Assembly: GCA_006937955.1 (NCBI GenBank)
Contig: SSNP01000130.1
Coordinates: 1,294,621-1,358,620, forward strand
Origin: Pachypanchax playfairii
Taxonomy: Eukaryota > Chordata > Actinopteri > Cyprinodontiformes > Aplocheilidae
Direction of reading: 5' to 3'
DNA length: 64,000 nt
In this document: positions 1 to 12,985 of the stretch, piece after piece
Layout: every line of letters begins with the position of its first letter
Position numbering within the stretch: the first letter of the stretch is position 1
Made by a program: the position numbers and the translations under genes
The notes under the pieces: model-generated
Databases searched by the model: none
Seen by the model: the letters and a program-made list of their open reading frames with translations, nothing else
What the model was told of the DNA's origin: nothing

Positions 1-779
1 CGGAGAGGATCCCAGCTCGCCTTTTAAGTTTACATGTGTCTACAGCTTTGCCTGAGCAGATTTCCTGAAAATACAACAAAAAAAAGTTGGCACAACAATA
101 TGAAATTCATATTCCCAGGCTAGGTTTTTTTGTTTGACAGCCATCAACTTGGAGAGCCAAAAGTAACTTTTCATTTTTTTTATCATCCGTCTAGCAGTGA
201 TACATCTGTGGTCCTCTGGGTTTTCCAGTGAATCGGGTTAATCTTCGACACGCTATATTCAGCCCAGACTAAACTGGATTAGATATAGTGTCTCTTTTAG
301 GAAAGAACGTGTCAGAAAATCTGTTTATATCTCTTGTAATCTGGAGTTTCTGTTGTGTTTTGCTTCTTTGAGGTAAGACTGTGTCTTTGAGATATTGCAT
401 GATAATGTTATTACTGCCTGAACATCTGTTAAACTAAACCTTTAACAGCTGAATGAATGAATCAGAGAAGGAAGAAGAAAAAAGAGCAAACACATCAGGA
501 AAAGTAATTTTCAGACGTTCCTGACTTTTGCTGAATCTGCTGAAGTCATAACTCAGAAGAACATCTGTTGCTCTTGGACTTTTCTGTCCAAAAAAAAAAA
601 AAAAATGTTTCTACTCAGAAAACATGAACTTTCTTTTTGGGAAAATTTAGATCACATTACATTCATGAGTTTAAAGTTTTAGCCCCAGTATCACATCCAA
701 TTGATTTGTTCTTCTGATAATAGAACTGAAAATGTTTTGTTGCATCAGCCATTTTCGTTCAAATTAGATTTACTTAGTG

Positions 780-1217
780 GCTGTTTCTCAATACGTGTAC
801 TTGTGTGGACTTGTGTACTTAAGAAACATCATAAACAGTGGACCAAGTACCGTTCTAAGTACACATCAAGGCATGTAGACTCAGTGTTCTTGCTCCACCC
901 ATTTTATTGAGGATGCAACAAATCATCCTTCTGCGGACTTGGGCCAGCAAGGTATCCCATAATGCACTGCATCAAAAACCGTTTTACCCAAAGAAAAAAC
1001 GTTTGTCATTTATTTTACTTGTATACTAAGACAGGATGTTTGTTTGCATATTCCATGTCCATTTTTTAACCGTAACATATTTGTTGCTGTGACAACGCAG
1101 TACGGTTCTGTTCCATCCATGTACTCCCATACTCGGTAGAACAAACTTTTTGGTGTACTTGCCAAGAACACACTTGTCAAGTACGCAAGAACATATTCGA
1201 GTATTGAGAAACGGCTA
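780..1217. mobile_element. Non-autonomous DNA transposon (MITE-like) with terminal inverted repeats
   Basis: The left end carries GGCTGTTTCTCAATAC. The right end, read on the minus strand, carries AGCCGTTTCTCAATAC, so 14 of 16 terminal bases match in inverted orientation. The interior is non-coding and rich in GTACTT/AAGTAC words, and it includes the motif CCCATAATGCACTGC that I associate with fish DNA-transposon relics. No clean target-site duplication is visible, so superfamily and exact ends are uncertain. Confidence 0.6.
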
Positions 1218-1355
1218 GTGATTAAACTCCTGTGGGTAGCTGAAATGTTTCAGTAATTGTTTGAATTTTGACATTCTATTTTAGCATAATTACAAGATCT
1301 GTGTATTTATTATAAAGTTGAAATCAAATAACATTAATGTCAAAATAAATATACA

Positions 1356-2015
1356 CACATTGGTCACTTCATTAGGTAGTGACCAGCCAATTACATGGCA
1401 CCAATTCGAAACATATAATCATCTAGACATGGAGACGACAACTTGCTGAAGATCTAACTGAGCATCAGAACGGGGAAAAACACGGATATAAAAGATTCTG
1501 GTTGGTTGTAGCTGCCAGATGGGCTGAATCTTTCCAAAACTCCTGATCCATTGGGATTTTCACACATAAAAAAAGACAAAATATCTACTGAGCTGCAGTT
1601 GTGGGAACCAGAAAACCTCCCTGATGTCAGAGATCGATCACACTGGTTCAATAAGATGGAAAGGCAGCAGAAGTTTAAATAACCACTTGTTAGACCCAAA
1701 ATCTGCAGAACATCATACCTGAGCACACACAACACATGTAACCTTGAAGTAGATGTTCTACAGCAGCAGAGGACCACACCGGGCGTCGCTCAGGTCAGCT
1801 TAGAACAGGAAACTGTGGCTGCAGTTCACATGGACTCAATAAAAATAGGCTATGATTGATTTAAAAAAATTGCCTGCAACGCAGAGTCTCAGTTTAAGCT
1901 GCAACTTTTGGATGAGCTGGTCGTACTTTGATGTAAACAACATGAAAGCACAGATCAGTCCTGCATAATATCGATGGCTAAATCGGCTGGTGGTATAATG
2001 ATGTCGAGGATTTGC
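1356..2015 (+). mobile_element. Tc1-like transposon relic with degenerate transposase
   Basis: The terminal segment GGTCACTTCATTAGGTAGTG is followed by a long stretch that closely follows a common fish Tc1-like transposase family. Successive recognisable pieces run from 'GCTGAAGATCTAACTGAGCA' through the GCAGCAGAGGACCACACCGG segment (about 1761-1780) to a GATGAG(C)T(G)GTCGTAC segment (about 1911) at the position of the DESR motif. Stops and frameshifts are frequent and the 3' end is missing, so this is a dead copy. It lies in the unfinished lrrc17 intron. Confidence 0.75.
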
Positions 2016-4704
2016 ATCTTCTGGTTGTTCCAGAAATTACTTATTAGCTTAATCTTTAATAATCATGGGAATAGTGTCTAAAATTCTAAAGCACAAATTA
2101 TGTAATGAGTCCATTGTGTAAAAAACACATTTTTACATTGTCCCAAAACATTCCCAAGTCCCTTCGATGAGAAACTCTATTTAAAACATTCATTATTTAC
2201 TCAAACCACCATGTCTTGTATTGCTCTAGAGTGAGAAGCGTTTAAAACGAGCTGCGGTTTGACTCAAATTCACGGCCTCCAAACCAGAAGAAGGGAGGCA
2301 AGAAGACATAAATGAGATAAAAAGAGTTTTGAAACTGGAAAAATCTGTGTCTACTTTGTTTGGGGGTTTCTATTTTTTACTCTCTGCATGGGGAAAAGAA
2401 AACACACTGATTTTCGCAGAATGTTCACATCATGTACCTAACTTATCTTCTGTTCCAGTTTTTAGCTTGATTCAGTACCTTATTAAGTAAAACATCTTTC
2501 ATAAATTGGAAAAACTGTGTTTTTCTTAATAATTTTTAATTCAAATTCACTCCATTTTGAAAAATACACACCAGTATGGTGCAGACAGAATAAACCTCCA
2601 TCTAAAATACACTGTTTTAACAGCTGCGTTGAGTCTCCAGAAAAACACTTCACATCTGCACATACAGATAAATTTAGTTTTGCTCCTATTTGTTAGCTCA
2701 GGTCACGATGTTACATAAAATTCGACTTTAGAAGACCAATTAAAGTCCCATTTCAGGACAGAAACATTTGTCACAGTAATTTGCTGAACATGTCGAGCGC
2801 TTGAGTTACATCTGAGGAGCAGAAGGGTAGCCTAAAAGCCAAATAAATTCCCAGAGGGATTGTGTTGTAGAACATGAAGAGAATAAGACTACCATGGGCT
2901 CTAAATTAACACCCACCAAATGTGGGTTAAAATGCACTTTGGCAAAAAAAATTACAGGCCACGTTGGCCAGTGATGAAAGCAGCGAATCGTTTCAGTTAC
3001 TTGTCCCGTCACTGTTTCCTGTGAACGCCTCATACAACCGTTAGCTGCTTGCTAACGTTTGACTTGAAAAAGTAATAGAACTTAGCCGTGAGCTACATGA
3101 TCGGCCACGTTCATCTACATGTGTCTATTTAATCTCAAACTTTCAAGGCTATATTATTTCATAGCATGCTAACGTCATCCGCTACCATCTGTCGGTGTTT
3201 AGGCCATTAATAAAATCACCAGTCATAATTCAAATCTGATCTAAATTAGGAAAGTCATGGAGTTCCAAGTGTGACTAATGAAAAGGGGAATAGGGAGCAC
3301 AAGGAACGCCAGACTATCTGGTGACAAGTTACAGAACAATACGTTAATCCGTTTAAGTCGGGGGATCCTGAATGCACAGCAGCTGCAGTACATCAAGTAA
3401 GATTCTCACATCATATAACTCATTTCATTCATGTGTTGGGGGTTAAACAGAAGCAGGGTGGGGAATGGGTATCAAAATAAAAAAGAAAGAGGTAGGGACA
3501 CAGAAAAAAAACAGAGAGGAGCCTTGTGGTGGTTTAGATAAAGAGCTTTTTCAAAAGTTTCACCGGAGAAAAAAAAAAATAACCCGGAAAATATGCTAAA
3601 AGCTTCCTTGAGCATTTAGAATACACAGATGCTACATTGTGTGGTTTTGGCTTGTCAATGCTCCGTAAAGAGTTGCTCTCTCAAGGGTATATCAGCTCTT
3701 TCTTTATAGAAGGATCCTAAATCCCAAAGAAACTATCTTTGACTGCTGAATGATGAATTTAATGGGCTTCAAAAGGAAGAGAAGATGAGGAGGAGAAGAG
3801 TTGTCTATCTGCGCTTCCTTAGAAATTACCCCTGCGTCCTTGAAGACACTAATAAAGCTGTCTTGTAGTGTCAGTTTGACAAAGTGATAGGAGTGAATAT
3901 GCAAAAAAAGAAAAGGATCAAAGAGATAACTGAAGATTTGGGTTTTCCCTTCACATCTATTTAAAATTGAATACGTGCAACTTTTAACCTGCACTGAGCT
4001 GGTGTTAAATCCAAATTTAGCTGCTTTGCTTGTCTTTTACAGTCAGAGAAACGCAGCAGATTGCAAGCTGTGTTCCTATCAAAACACACAGGAAATAAAA
4101 GGGTCAAATGAAGAACCTTTTTCCAAACAAACATCAACTATAAAATGTATAGTTAAGGCAATTTTCTGATAATTAATGACACTTCTATGACTCAGCCAAA
4201 TGAAACACCAGTATAAACACATAAATTATACTTGTGCATCCACAGGAGTTCTTAAGTTATATATCTTTGACAAATGACAACAGAAGACCTGATTTAAGAA
4301 GCTTAATTTCCACCAAAAGATGCAGCGAGCCTATAAGGTTCAAGAAGACAGAGCGTCAGCGTCGTTCCCTTCCAGAGAGACAAGCTGACCTCATGCAGAA
4401 ACAAACACATCCCTCTCCTTGCTTTCTGGTTTTAACTTAGACAAGACTGCATGCCTTATGTGCCTTAATATCTTGTTTCTTATGGCCAACATTAAGGAAA
4501 TAGCTGAGCTTTATTGATTCTGCTCAGTTTTATTTGACCCAGTGTAACATAAATATCTATGCTACATGTCACAGCCATTCATGTTGTGAGATATTTTACA
4601 CTCCAAGAGCTGTAACATGCAATTAATGGCATCCCTTATTGAGAATTCAAGCACATTTCCCAAAAACAATCAAACCCACCGTAGAGCCCCAGAACTTCCC
4701 TCAC
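2016..4704. other. lrrc17 intronic sequence, no exon recognised
   Basis: This stretch follows the donor of the second coding exon of minus-strand lrrc17 and runs towards the left edge. I searched the minus strand for the second leucine-rich half of the protein and found nothing LRR-like. The open frames are short and look random. Nothing else is supported apart from the repeats listed separately. Confidence 0.6.
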
Positions 4705-5128
4705 CTTTATTGCTGCAGTCCAGAAATTTAGAATGTTTAGAGGTGCAAATAGAAACTAGCTCGTCTTCATCCTCCGCACACAAGTCCACATCCAGCTTTT
4801 TCAGTTTCCGTCCCTTCAGTGAGCGAGGCTCTGCACATGTGGCATAGTTACCCAGGTTACGGTTGCTTGGCACCTGCAGGTGTCTGACCAGGCTGTCCAA
4901 CGGGCAGCGGCAGCTCCAGGGGTTTTGGAAGAGACGGAGGTAGGTTAGGCGGGGCATAGGGAGCAGGACCTCCTCTGAGACCGTTATCAGTTTGTTGCCC
5001 TGAAGAAGCAGAGTGGTGAGCTGGGAGAGACCACTGAAAGCGTTGTCCTCTATGATGGAGATGATGTTATGCTGGAGTTCCAAGCTCTTCAGCTGGGTGA
5101 ACTGGGCGAACATGTTGTTGCTCAAAAC
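4705..5128 (-). CDS. lrrc17: lrrc17 coding exon 2
   Basis: Starts GTT TTG AGC after acceptor CTGCAG and ends ...AATAAAG before donor GTGAGG. It encodes LRRs 2-3, the C-terminal cap and the linker start. It ends in phase 1, so a further exon is required. Confidence 0.92.
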
Positions 5129-7931
5129 CTGCAGGGGGAAACATAAATAAAGCTTTTATATCATTTTAGGAGTTCATTAGCACAAAATTCACTGAACTTG
5201 TTTATTAATCAACATAAACAATCATCTTGATCCATAGAAATTTGGAGAATTAGTCAACAGCAGCTTGCTTTTGTATAACTGCATAATGTCTTCTTGTGTT
5301 TGAACAAGCTCTGAGACATGGAGGGTTGCATTACATTTGCAGATTAGACTGTTTGACCAAGATTCATGCTCAGAAAAAACTATCCAAAGAGTTTAAGTAA
5401 TGGATGAACCTTTTAAATAAATAAAAACAAAAGTATGCATTCCAGTTGATTTAGGTAAACAAAATAAATCATAGGTTAAGCTGCAGGTGCATTAATGCTG
5501 CTTTATTTGTACAGACTTCAGATTATTTTATCCATTCATTGACTTCTAATATTCTTTATATATTGTACAGTCTAAGATATATTTGAACATTTAATCAGGA
5601 AATTGTTCAGTCATCCACTAGGGGGCGAACCTTCTGTTTCAACTAAAACTTCAACATTATGTTCCTGTGTACAGTTTATTATATACACAGTCCATAGTCC
5701 AGACCTGAACTGTGGGGGAGTTCAGACCCAGACTGTGGAGATGTGGGATGCCACTGGTTGCAGAATCTCATCTCAGATCAAATCAAATCAAAAATACTTT
5801 ATTAATCCCCGAAGGGAAATTAAGTGTTGTCATAGCTCAGTTCTTCTTCTCTCTGGATTGAGATCCCTTCCAATGACCAACCTTGATTTTTCAGTAAAGA
5901 GACACACCATGATTCTGCCCACACCAGAAGCTGTGATCCCATGAGTGCAGCGTTCAACATGGTGTTTTCATTGTCTTCTTTACACTTTAATCTCATGATC
6001 CAGCCACCAATCTGGACTCATCACTGAACACACAGGTTCTAGTGCACATGTTGCCAATACCAGAGCAAAGAGCCCTAAAGGTAAAGGGCAGTCACTGCAT
6101 CTTGATGAGACCATAGACCGACTGTGTACAGTCTCTTCCAGATTATGTGGGTAGAAAGTTGTCGGCCATATTGTCCCACAAACTTGTAAAAGACAGTCTA
6201 CAGTCCCTTTGAGCTAACAGGGAGAGGACACTTAATGGCTTGTCCATCCACTGTGATGGGGAACTTGGCCACCTTCAATCATGTTTGGGTTCCTCCCAAA
6301 AAATTCCGCAACTAGATTTTACAGAACACCAGCTTGAAGTTGCCTTAAAGCATGGATCCTATCCAAATCAGTCAAACATGGCATGCTTTTAGCAGATACC
6401 AAGTGACCGCTGTAGCAGGGCCTGATTAGCTGCAGCTGTAGCCATTCAGGCAACAATCAGACACCTGATTGGGATTGTCAGCGCCTGGGGTATCAGCCGC
6501 TTTGAACAAGAGTCAGTAGCAGAAAAGGATGTTCGGCATTAGCAGAGAAGACTTGCAGAGCTTTTCATGAGATAAAACCACATAGTCAACTCTACAGTTC
6601 AAGCCACAAATGCACACATAAGATTAAAGATTAATGTTGCTGTAGGAAGTAAACAGTTTTTAATAATTTTATACACAAAATGTTAAACATCAGCTGATTT
6701 TGTTCCGTTGTTGTTTGGTCAGTCATGCTGGTGTTATTAATTAGAAAAGATTCATACACAGCTACTGGCATCGGTGTATCTGAACTCTATTAATAAGCCT
6801 GTGACCCATCACAGTTTTCAATCTGTATTCTCAAAGGAACAGATTCATATTCACAGCCTTACACTGCTTTTTGCATTCATAAAGAAGAAACTGTAAATTT
6901 GGACTTTGTGAATTCTTGAAGTTGTAACTTTTTTTTAAATGACACGTTTTATATGATTTGGTTGAAACGAAAGTTAACAAACTGCTAATTGTGGGCCAAT
7001 TTTTGATGAATAATACAACTTTTTGACAGTAATCTTACCCCATACATGTCACTAAATGAACTAGATCTATGATAAAATCCAGTTTATCACTCTAAATTCT
7101 CATTCTGATGCATAAAGTGTAATTTACAGTTTTACCAAACACATTTTAAATGCTATAAGTTAAGCATGAGTAATAGTTCACTACCCATGTTGCACAGGAC
7201 TTTGTTTTTTCTCTGTAAGCACAGGGAACATAGTGGTCACTCAGACACTCAGTGTGTTTTTGATGTCTGTACTAGATTAATGGAGCACAGATGCTGAAGG
7301 TTTCAGCAAGCTAATAGTCCCTCACTTCTTACACATAACTCCAATAAACATCCTTGGTAATATAATCCTACTGTCTTAATCCTGCTGTTTGTGTGAATCT
7401 AATTCCTCCCTCCACATTCCTCAAAGCTCTTCTTACCTCCACCCAAAAACATTTTCTTTATCTTCCAGCTTTATATTTTTGCTTTTGAATAATCTTTTAT
7501 CGGATGGCTGAACACTCCATCTTGCTTTAAAAGAAACAGATCAACCCTTGAAATGCTTATCAGAAATTGTGTTCATAAACTCATCTGTGCAATTTTTAGT
7601 TATTTATAGATTTGAATCCAAAGTATAAAAAGAAAAGCCTACATGCGTGAACGCTTACCTTCAATTTATTTCTTGCTAGCAAAAGATGTTGAATATCTTT
7701 GGGCCAGTCCTGCATTACAGAAGTCAGCTGCCGATCCTGACAGTCCAGGAACTTCTCCCCTCCCTCCATGTATTCCACACATCCCTGAGTTTGACGCCTG
7801 GTGATCCGTGCCCTGCCGCGACCCCGCACACGACCTCTTGTGCCCCTTTCCGTAGCCTTTGACCGACCACCTCTCCGAGGTTCAGCTGACCAGAGCAGCA
7901 GCAGGAGAAGGAAGATGGTGAGAAGACGCAT
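4705..7931 (-). CDS. lrrc17: LRRC17-like secreted leucine-rich repeat protein (5' two coding exons; 3' part off window)
   Basis: Coding exons are 7931-7659 (91 codons) and 5128-4705 (141 codons plus one base), joined in phase 0 with GTAAGC donor and CTGCAG acceptor. The start at 7931 opens a hydrophobic signal peptide (about residues 1-18), then a basic Arg/Gly-rich stretch (about 19-48), an LRRNT-like cysteine segment (CVEYMEGGEKFLDCQD), three leucine-rich repeats (LLLARNKLKVL, LKSLELQHNIISII, LTTLLLQGNKLITV) and an LRRCT cap (NPWSCRC, GNYATC). The order and the GNYATC region fit vertebrate LRRC17 (p37NB), a secreted LRR protein reported to restrain osteoclast formation. Human LRRC17 has a second LRR block; here the reading ends in the linker at LDCSNK, followed by donor GTGAGG, so the remaining exon(s) should lie left of position 1. 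A non-coding first exon is proposed at 15761-16065. Confidence 0.92.
5783..5826. repeat. Short interspersed fish repeat segment (TTTATTAATCCC..GGGAAATTAAG)
   Basis: The motif ACTTTATTAATCCCCGAAGG with following GAAATTAAG matches a terminal segment I recognise from many fish interspersed repeats. Only this short piece is clear. Family assignment is not possible from the window. Confidence 0.4.
5950..6570. repeat. Unclassified degenerate repeat, possibly Tc1-like (minus strand)
   Basis: On the minus strand around 6010-6045 the sequence reads TGTGTGTTCAGTGATGAGTCC (Cys-Val-Phe-Ser-Asp-Glu-Ser), like the second catalytic block of Tc1 transposases. The flanks are too decayed to confirm this and no inverted repeats were found. 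Confidence 0.3.
7659..7931 (-). CDS. lrrc17: lrrc17 coding exon 1 (start codon, signal peptide)
   Basis: ATG at 7931-7929, ending TTG AAG before donor GTAAGC (7658-7653). The exon is 91 whole codons. It encodes the signal peptide, the basic segment and the LRRNT. Confidence 0.92.
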
Positions 7932-7989
7932 GATGGTAGAGGTCAGGTCAACTTTGGGTGGCTTTTAGGACACAGGAGGCCAGTCAGAG
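7932..7989 (-). other. lrrc17: lrrc17 5' UTR part of the first coding exon
   Basis: A strong acceptor (pyrimidine-rich CCTTTTCTTATCTACACAG on the minus strand) sits immediately above 7989 and leaves 58 non-coding bases before the ATG. This implies an upstream non-coding exon; the matching donor is proposed at 15760. Confidence 0.65.
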
Positions 7990-8200
7990 CTGTGTAGATA
8001 AGAAAAGGAAGATCATTTGTAATATAACAAATCTATTAATATAATATTTTACAGCATATTCAAATATGGACATCATAAAAAATGTACAGTTTTACTGGAG
8101 ACCAAAGAATACAGGAAAGAAAGAAAAATAGTTGAATGGAGAACGGGGGAGGAGAGTAAAAACAGGAATAATTCAGGAGGAAAGCAGGTAAAATAAGTGT

Positions 8201-8312
<112 letters not shown>

Positions 8313-8663
8313 TCATTCCTTTCCTCAAAAAATAAAAAAGAGATTGGGGGAAAAAATAGATCCAGCCCTGCAAATCAATAGCTGCTTCACTACTTACAGT
8401 TTAACAATTTAGGTCATTCAGGGTGGGATACTTTAAAATCAGCTGTTTTCAATGTGTGATTAAGCAAATATTTAATGATTTACCTTCAGAAGACAGCAGA
8501 CAGTGTCATTTATTCTGGAGAATTGTGAAGTCAATATACTAATCTATTCTGCTATTTCTCAACTGAAAAAAGCAACATTTATGTTGCTACTCCAACATGC
8601 TGCTAAACGTGTCCTGGCATAGATCTGTTTATATGTATTTCCCAGGTGAGGATATAGATACAT

Positions 8664-9010
8664 ACACTATACTCAAAAAAACTAAAGCAGCACATTTTAA
8701 TCAGACATTTTTCCCTCCATCTATTTTTAATGCTTTTCTGTTTGACTGTTTGGGTCAGTATCATACTACAGTGTGATACCTGGACCTTACAGAGGTTCTG
8801 CAGGATGGAACATCCAGACATGGCACTGCTGTGTCTCTCAGGGCAATATCAAGAGCCTGGAGGAGATTCAAGGAGAACGGGACAGGGTTGTCAAAGGTCC
8901 TTAGCCCATCAGTAGGACCAGTATTACAGGATGAGTGCTGCCAGAGTCCTACAAAGTGACCTCTAGCAGGCCACTGGTGTGAATCTTTGACCAAACCATT
9001 AGAAACTAAC
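8664..9010 (-). mobile_element. Tc1-like transposon end, truncated transposase relic
   Basis: The left part (CTATACTCAAAAAAACTAAA ... TTTTAATCAGACA) resembles the terminal inverted repeat of a common fish Tc1-like family. The inner part follows the reverse complement of that family's transposase start: GATACCTGGACC (initial RYLDP region), CAAGAGCCTGGAGGAGATTC (AWRRFQ), CCCATCAGTAGGACC (THQQDRY) and GGCCACTGGTGTGAATCTTT (Q.ATGV.V). The remaining transposase and the second end are absent. Confidence 0.7.
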
Positions 9011-12000
9011 TTCATGAGGGTTTTCTGAGGGTCAGACGTCCTTTGGAGGGCATATGTAATCTGCTGTCCTCTCAAAGTGTATTTCTTCATTCACACTTTG
9101 TCATTTTATTGTCTAGCAGTTGATGTTTTTGGGTTCAGACCAGGAGAACTGTGAATCACAGCAGATTTGCAGCAGGAATCAATTAGCAGCCACCATGTGC
9201 ACAATTATACTCATAGCAACACAAACAGTATTCCGCTAAGAACAAAGTGAATTTGTAACAGCTGTCTTATCCAAAAGTGCCAAAATTTCTAACTATATAA
9301 CAGTACTTGGTTTATAGCTGCTAAAAGTATTTACAATTTTGATCGATTTAGATGACAGACATGTTGGGGTTTTTTTTTCAGATTGGCATTTAACTTAACA
9401 CCTAATGACAATTAATCTCCTGATTCTCCTGACAGATTTTGCTCTGACAGTTTTCAACATCTTAAAAAAAGAAATTTCTCAAGCCAATTTATAACTCATT
9501 TCAGGTCCAGCTTTTTTTTTTCCCCCACTGTCTGACTTTATCAATGCAATGTGTTTCATAACTGGTGTTATTTTTTTGTGGTATTACAGAGTTTGTCAGA
9601 TTGACTCTTGTCTTTGTCATTTTAAATTAGTAAACCGATCAGCCACTGTTTTGATATAAGCAACGATGAAAGAAGAAACATTAGATGAACGGAAGTCCTC
9701 TGCACACGTGATTTTATGCATATAACGGACACGCTACTTGGTAAAATTAACGAGTCATGGGTCTCTTTCTGTCATTAGATGTGAAACGGCAATGCCCACA
9801 TGTCTGCCAGGAAATACCACGTACACACACAGATGTGTAGTTTGACTCAGCCCAACTGTACCAAACCACAGACCTCCTACCGTCTCACACAATGGAACAA
9901 GCCTGTCAGAGCAGATGGGTCGCCTCCATATTGAATAACAGACTGGGTATTTTAGTTTCTCAGAAACAGCTGAGAATGAATCGGCACACACTTTCCATTT
10001 TACAGTGGGTTCCTCATCTGTCCAACTGTATCAATCAACTCAAGTGGAGCAAACTTTAATGTTCAGCTGCCTTTGCTAAAGTTATTACATGCAAGATTGG
10101 ACTTCTTGTGAACCGTTTCTCCAACAGAAATGTTGGCAGTTAATCTTTAATAGCCACCAGCAATGTGTCTGTGACCGTCTTTTTTACTTCCTGTCCACAT
10201 GTCCTCCCTCTTATTGCCGTGCGTTTGGATGTAGTATGTCTGGATAATGTGCATCGTACACAGAACATGTGTTTTTGTGTCTGTTTTCCATGAAGCTGAA
10301 GGTGAAATTAGTGCCAGTATAAACTCTGAAAACATGGAGAAGTCTGGAACAGGTTCAGTTCTCTAAAAGCTTTCAGGTTAAATCTGTTGGTTCGGATGGT
10401 GGACATGCAGAGCTGTGATCCAGCTAAAGGTTTTCCAGTTGGTTAATCCTGCTCAGGTAATAAAACATAACACTGAAAAGTGGAATGGACAATGACTTGC
10501 CAGAGTTTCTAAGCCAAAATTTAAGTGGAAAAAAAACTAACTTTTGAACACAAACTAGGTCACATGTAAACAAGGACATGAAACATTCAAGCCACTAATT
10601 GTAGACTTTCTTGCTGATTTATAAGACTCAAGCTTGTGCATGTAGCAGCTTTTATTAGTCAGTGAGAAACTGTGATTGTGTCATAAATAATCCACCATCT
10701 GTTTTGTAACCTGAGATTACAGAGAATCTGATGATTGTAAAAAGGGGGGTTTATTTTTGTTTTACTCAGCATTCAAATGTTATTTATTTATTTTTTAAAG
10801 AGATCATTTTAAAAGTTATCTTTTATGTCCAACACTTTGAGAATATTACTCATAGATCTGTGTTGCAAATCCAAAATGCTGCACGTTCTCCAAAACTCCC
10901 ACTTGTATGTTTTATTAAGTCGAGGAAGGAAAACCTGAACTAAAACAAACAAGGTGTTTCCAAAAATTGAAAGTGTCTTCGGTAAAATAAAAAAAAACAG
11001 TTTTGGGATAGAAAAAGCAATAAATTCTGTCTTATGTTCTTTTATGTGAACAAAGTGGAATGTCTTGGGTTTAACAGACTTTTTACCATTCAGCAAAAAT
11101 TCAACCAGACGTGTAACCCCATTATTACCAGCTACACATCTGTTAAAGCTTGATGCCAGTCAGCTCCATGTTTTCTGCCACCAAACTAAAGCATTACATT
11201 TAAAACATAAATTTCTCTATTATTTAAGTGAAAAAACACACTTTATATCTATTTACTTTATTTTCTTCTGTGACCTCTTATCTGCCGTTAATCATTTGGG
11301 TCACTGCTGGTTCTTCTCCACATCTGTTCAGCAGAAAAAAAAAAAAAAAACATCTACCTCTTCTTGGAAGAATATGACCTCTGTTAGCCTGCAGCATTCT
11401 GCAGACATTCCAGCTGTGACCAGAACAAATCCATTCAGGCCAAACCCCTCCTCGTGGTTCACCCCGACCTCGTCGGCACACTAAACTTAAATTAGTCCTC
11501 TGGGTATGGTATTATTTCCCACCCAGTTTCCCACTGGTCAGCTTGTGCCAACTCAAAGCAGCTTCCCTTCAGGTGTAAACATTCAGGAAAATGCCCTCTG
11601 AGTTATGCTCAGATTCTTCCCCTGGGTTTAATGTGCACGCTGTTTTTGTCTTGACCCACAGAAGTTTGGTCTGAGTATAAAATGTGGTAGCAACGTGTCT
11701 CCCAGTTTAGGCTGAGTAAAAATAAACTTTTGGGAAGAGGTTGAAGTCCTCTGCAACAGACCAAGAACTGCGAGAAAAGAAACTAAGAAAGTCAAATAAA
11801 TGTTTCTTCTGTGTTTTGTTTTATTCTTAGGGACAGACTATTTATGCAGACCAGAAAAATGAAGCATACAGGAGGAAAAAAAGGGAAAGTGAAAAACACA
11901 AAAGGGGCTTTGTTGGTCCTTTTTTATTTTGAAGTTGCCTCTTTTAAACTAAGAGGTCATTTGGATTCACCAGACCAAAATATGCACAGACAGTTCGTGT

Positions 12001-12483
12001 GTACGTAGGTTTTCTGATGCATCCTGGGGGCGGAGCATCAGAATAAGTAAAGACGATGAACAGACTGATAAAGAAGGCTGGTTCTGTTCTGGGGACTGAT
12101 CTGAAGTCTTTTTAGTTGACTGTCTGAAGGAAGATTAAGAATATGATGGAAAACCCTCATCATCCTCTTCACAACACAGTAACTCAACAACAGTGTCTTC
12201 AGTCAGGAGATCCTTCCTGTCCACGGCTAGAACATCTAGAATGATTCTCTGAAGATAAACTGAGTTAGCATCTAATTTCCCTTCAAGGATTAAGTAACAA
12301 ATTCAAAATCCTTCAATGTGCACGGCATCCAAACCAGAATAAAAAATATTTCAAAAAGACAAATGCGTCCACAAAGAAAACAACAATCAAGAAAGAAAAG
12401 TAGGAACTTTAGCTTTAGTTCTTGGAAAATCCTTCCAAAGCAGTTCTATCAGAAAGCTGGAAATGGGGCTGATTAAATACTGG

Positions 12484-12537
12484 ACAATGTTTTTTTTTTT
12501 TTTTTTAAACATATTTTAAAAAAAAAACATTGTTCCT
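12484..12537. repeat. Poly-T/poly-A hairpin
   Basis: ACAATG followed by a long T run, a short AT-rich loop, then an A run ending ACATTGT forms an inverted repeat of about 54 bases. Confidence 0.6.
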
Positions 12538-12745
12538 CACTAAGAACAAACCACAAGGGGGAAAAAAGAAAAGATGAGGTAAGTTCTAAAGACAAGAAAA
12601 ATGTCCTTCAGAGCCTCACAGAGCAGAAAAAATCATGACGTCAGCTGAAGGGAAAGCTCTGCTGGCAAACGGAGGACAAATGTGTCTGTTTTTCAGGGAA
12701 AATTGATTTATCTCTGCATGCTTTCATTTCGTTTTATTCCGATTC

Positions 12746-12985
12746 AACTTCACATATGAGAATACGGGATCTGAGCACGTGAAGTATGGAGAATTGTATG
12801 TTTCCCGTGTGAATCTGGAACAAAATCATATGAAATTCACACGGGGAACATCTCGTTTTCACACAATAACATGTAAAACACATGTTCTCCAACATGTTCC
12901 CTTTGTGATTTCCATCATATGGTTCTTGAGATTTTGTTTTTCTACATGGAAAAAACATGTTCAATTCATGTGATTTTCCATAAAT
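12746..12985. repeat. Palindrome-rich repeat (CACATG/CATGTG words), probable MITE relic
   Basis: TTCCCGTGTGAAT at 12802-12814 is mirrored by ATTCACACGGGGAA at 12835-12848. The following 140 bases repeat ACATGT/CATGTT/CATGTG words in both orientations. It is non-coding and its family is unknown. Confidence 0.45.

Noticed and set aside
5683..5715. SPDLN motif as a Tc1 transposase DDE block
   Set aside because: It is on the opposite strand from the nearby DES-like motif and lacks the following PIE..W residues; likely coincidence.
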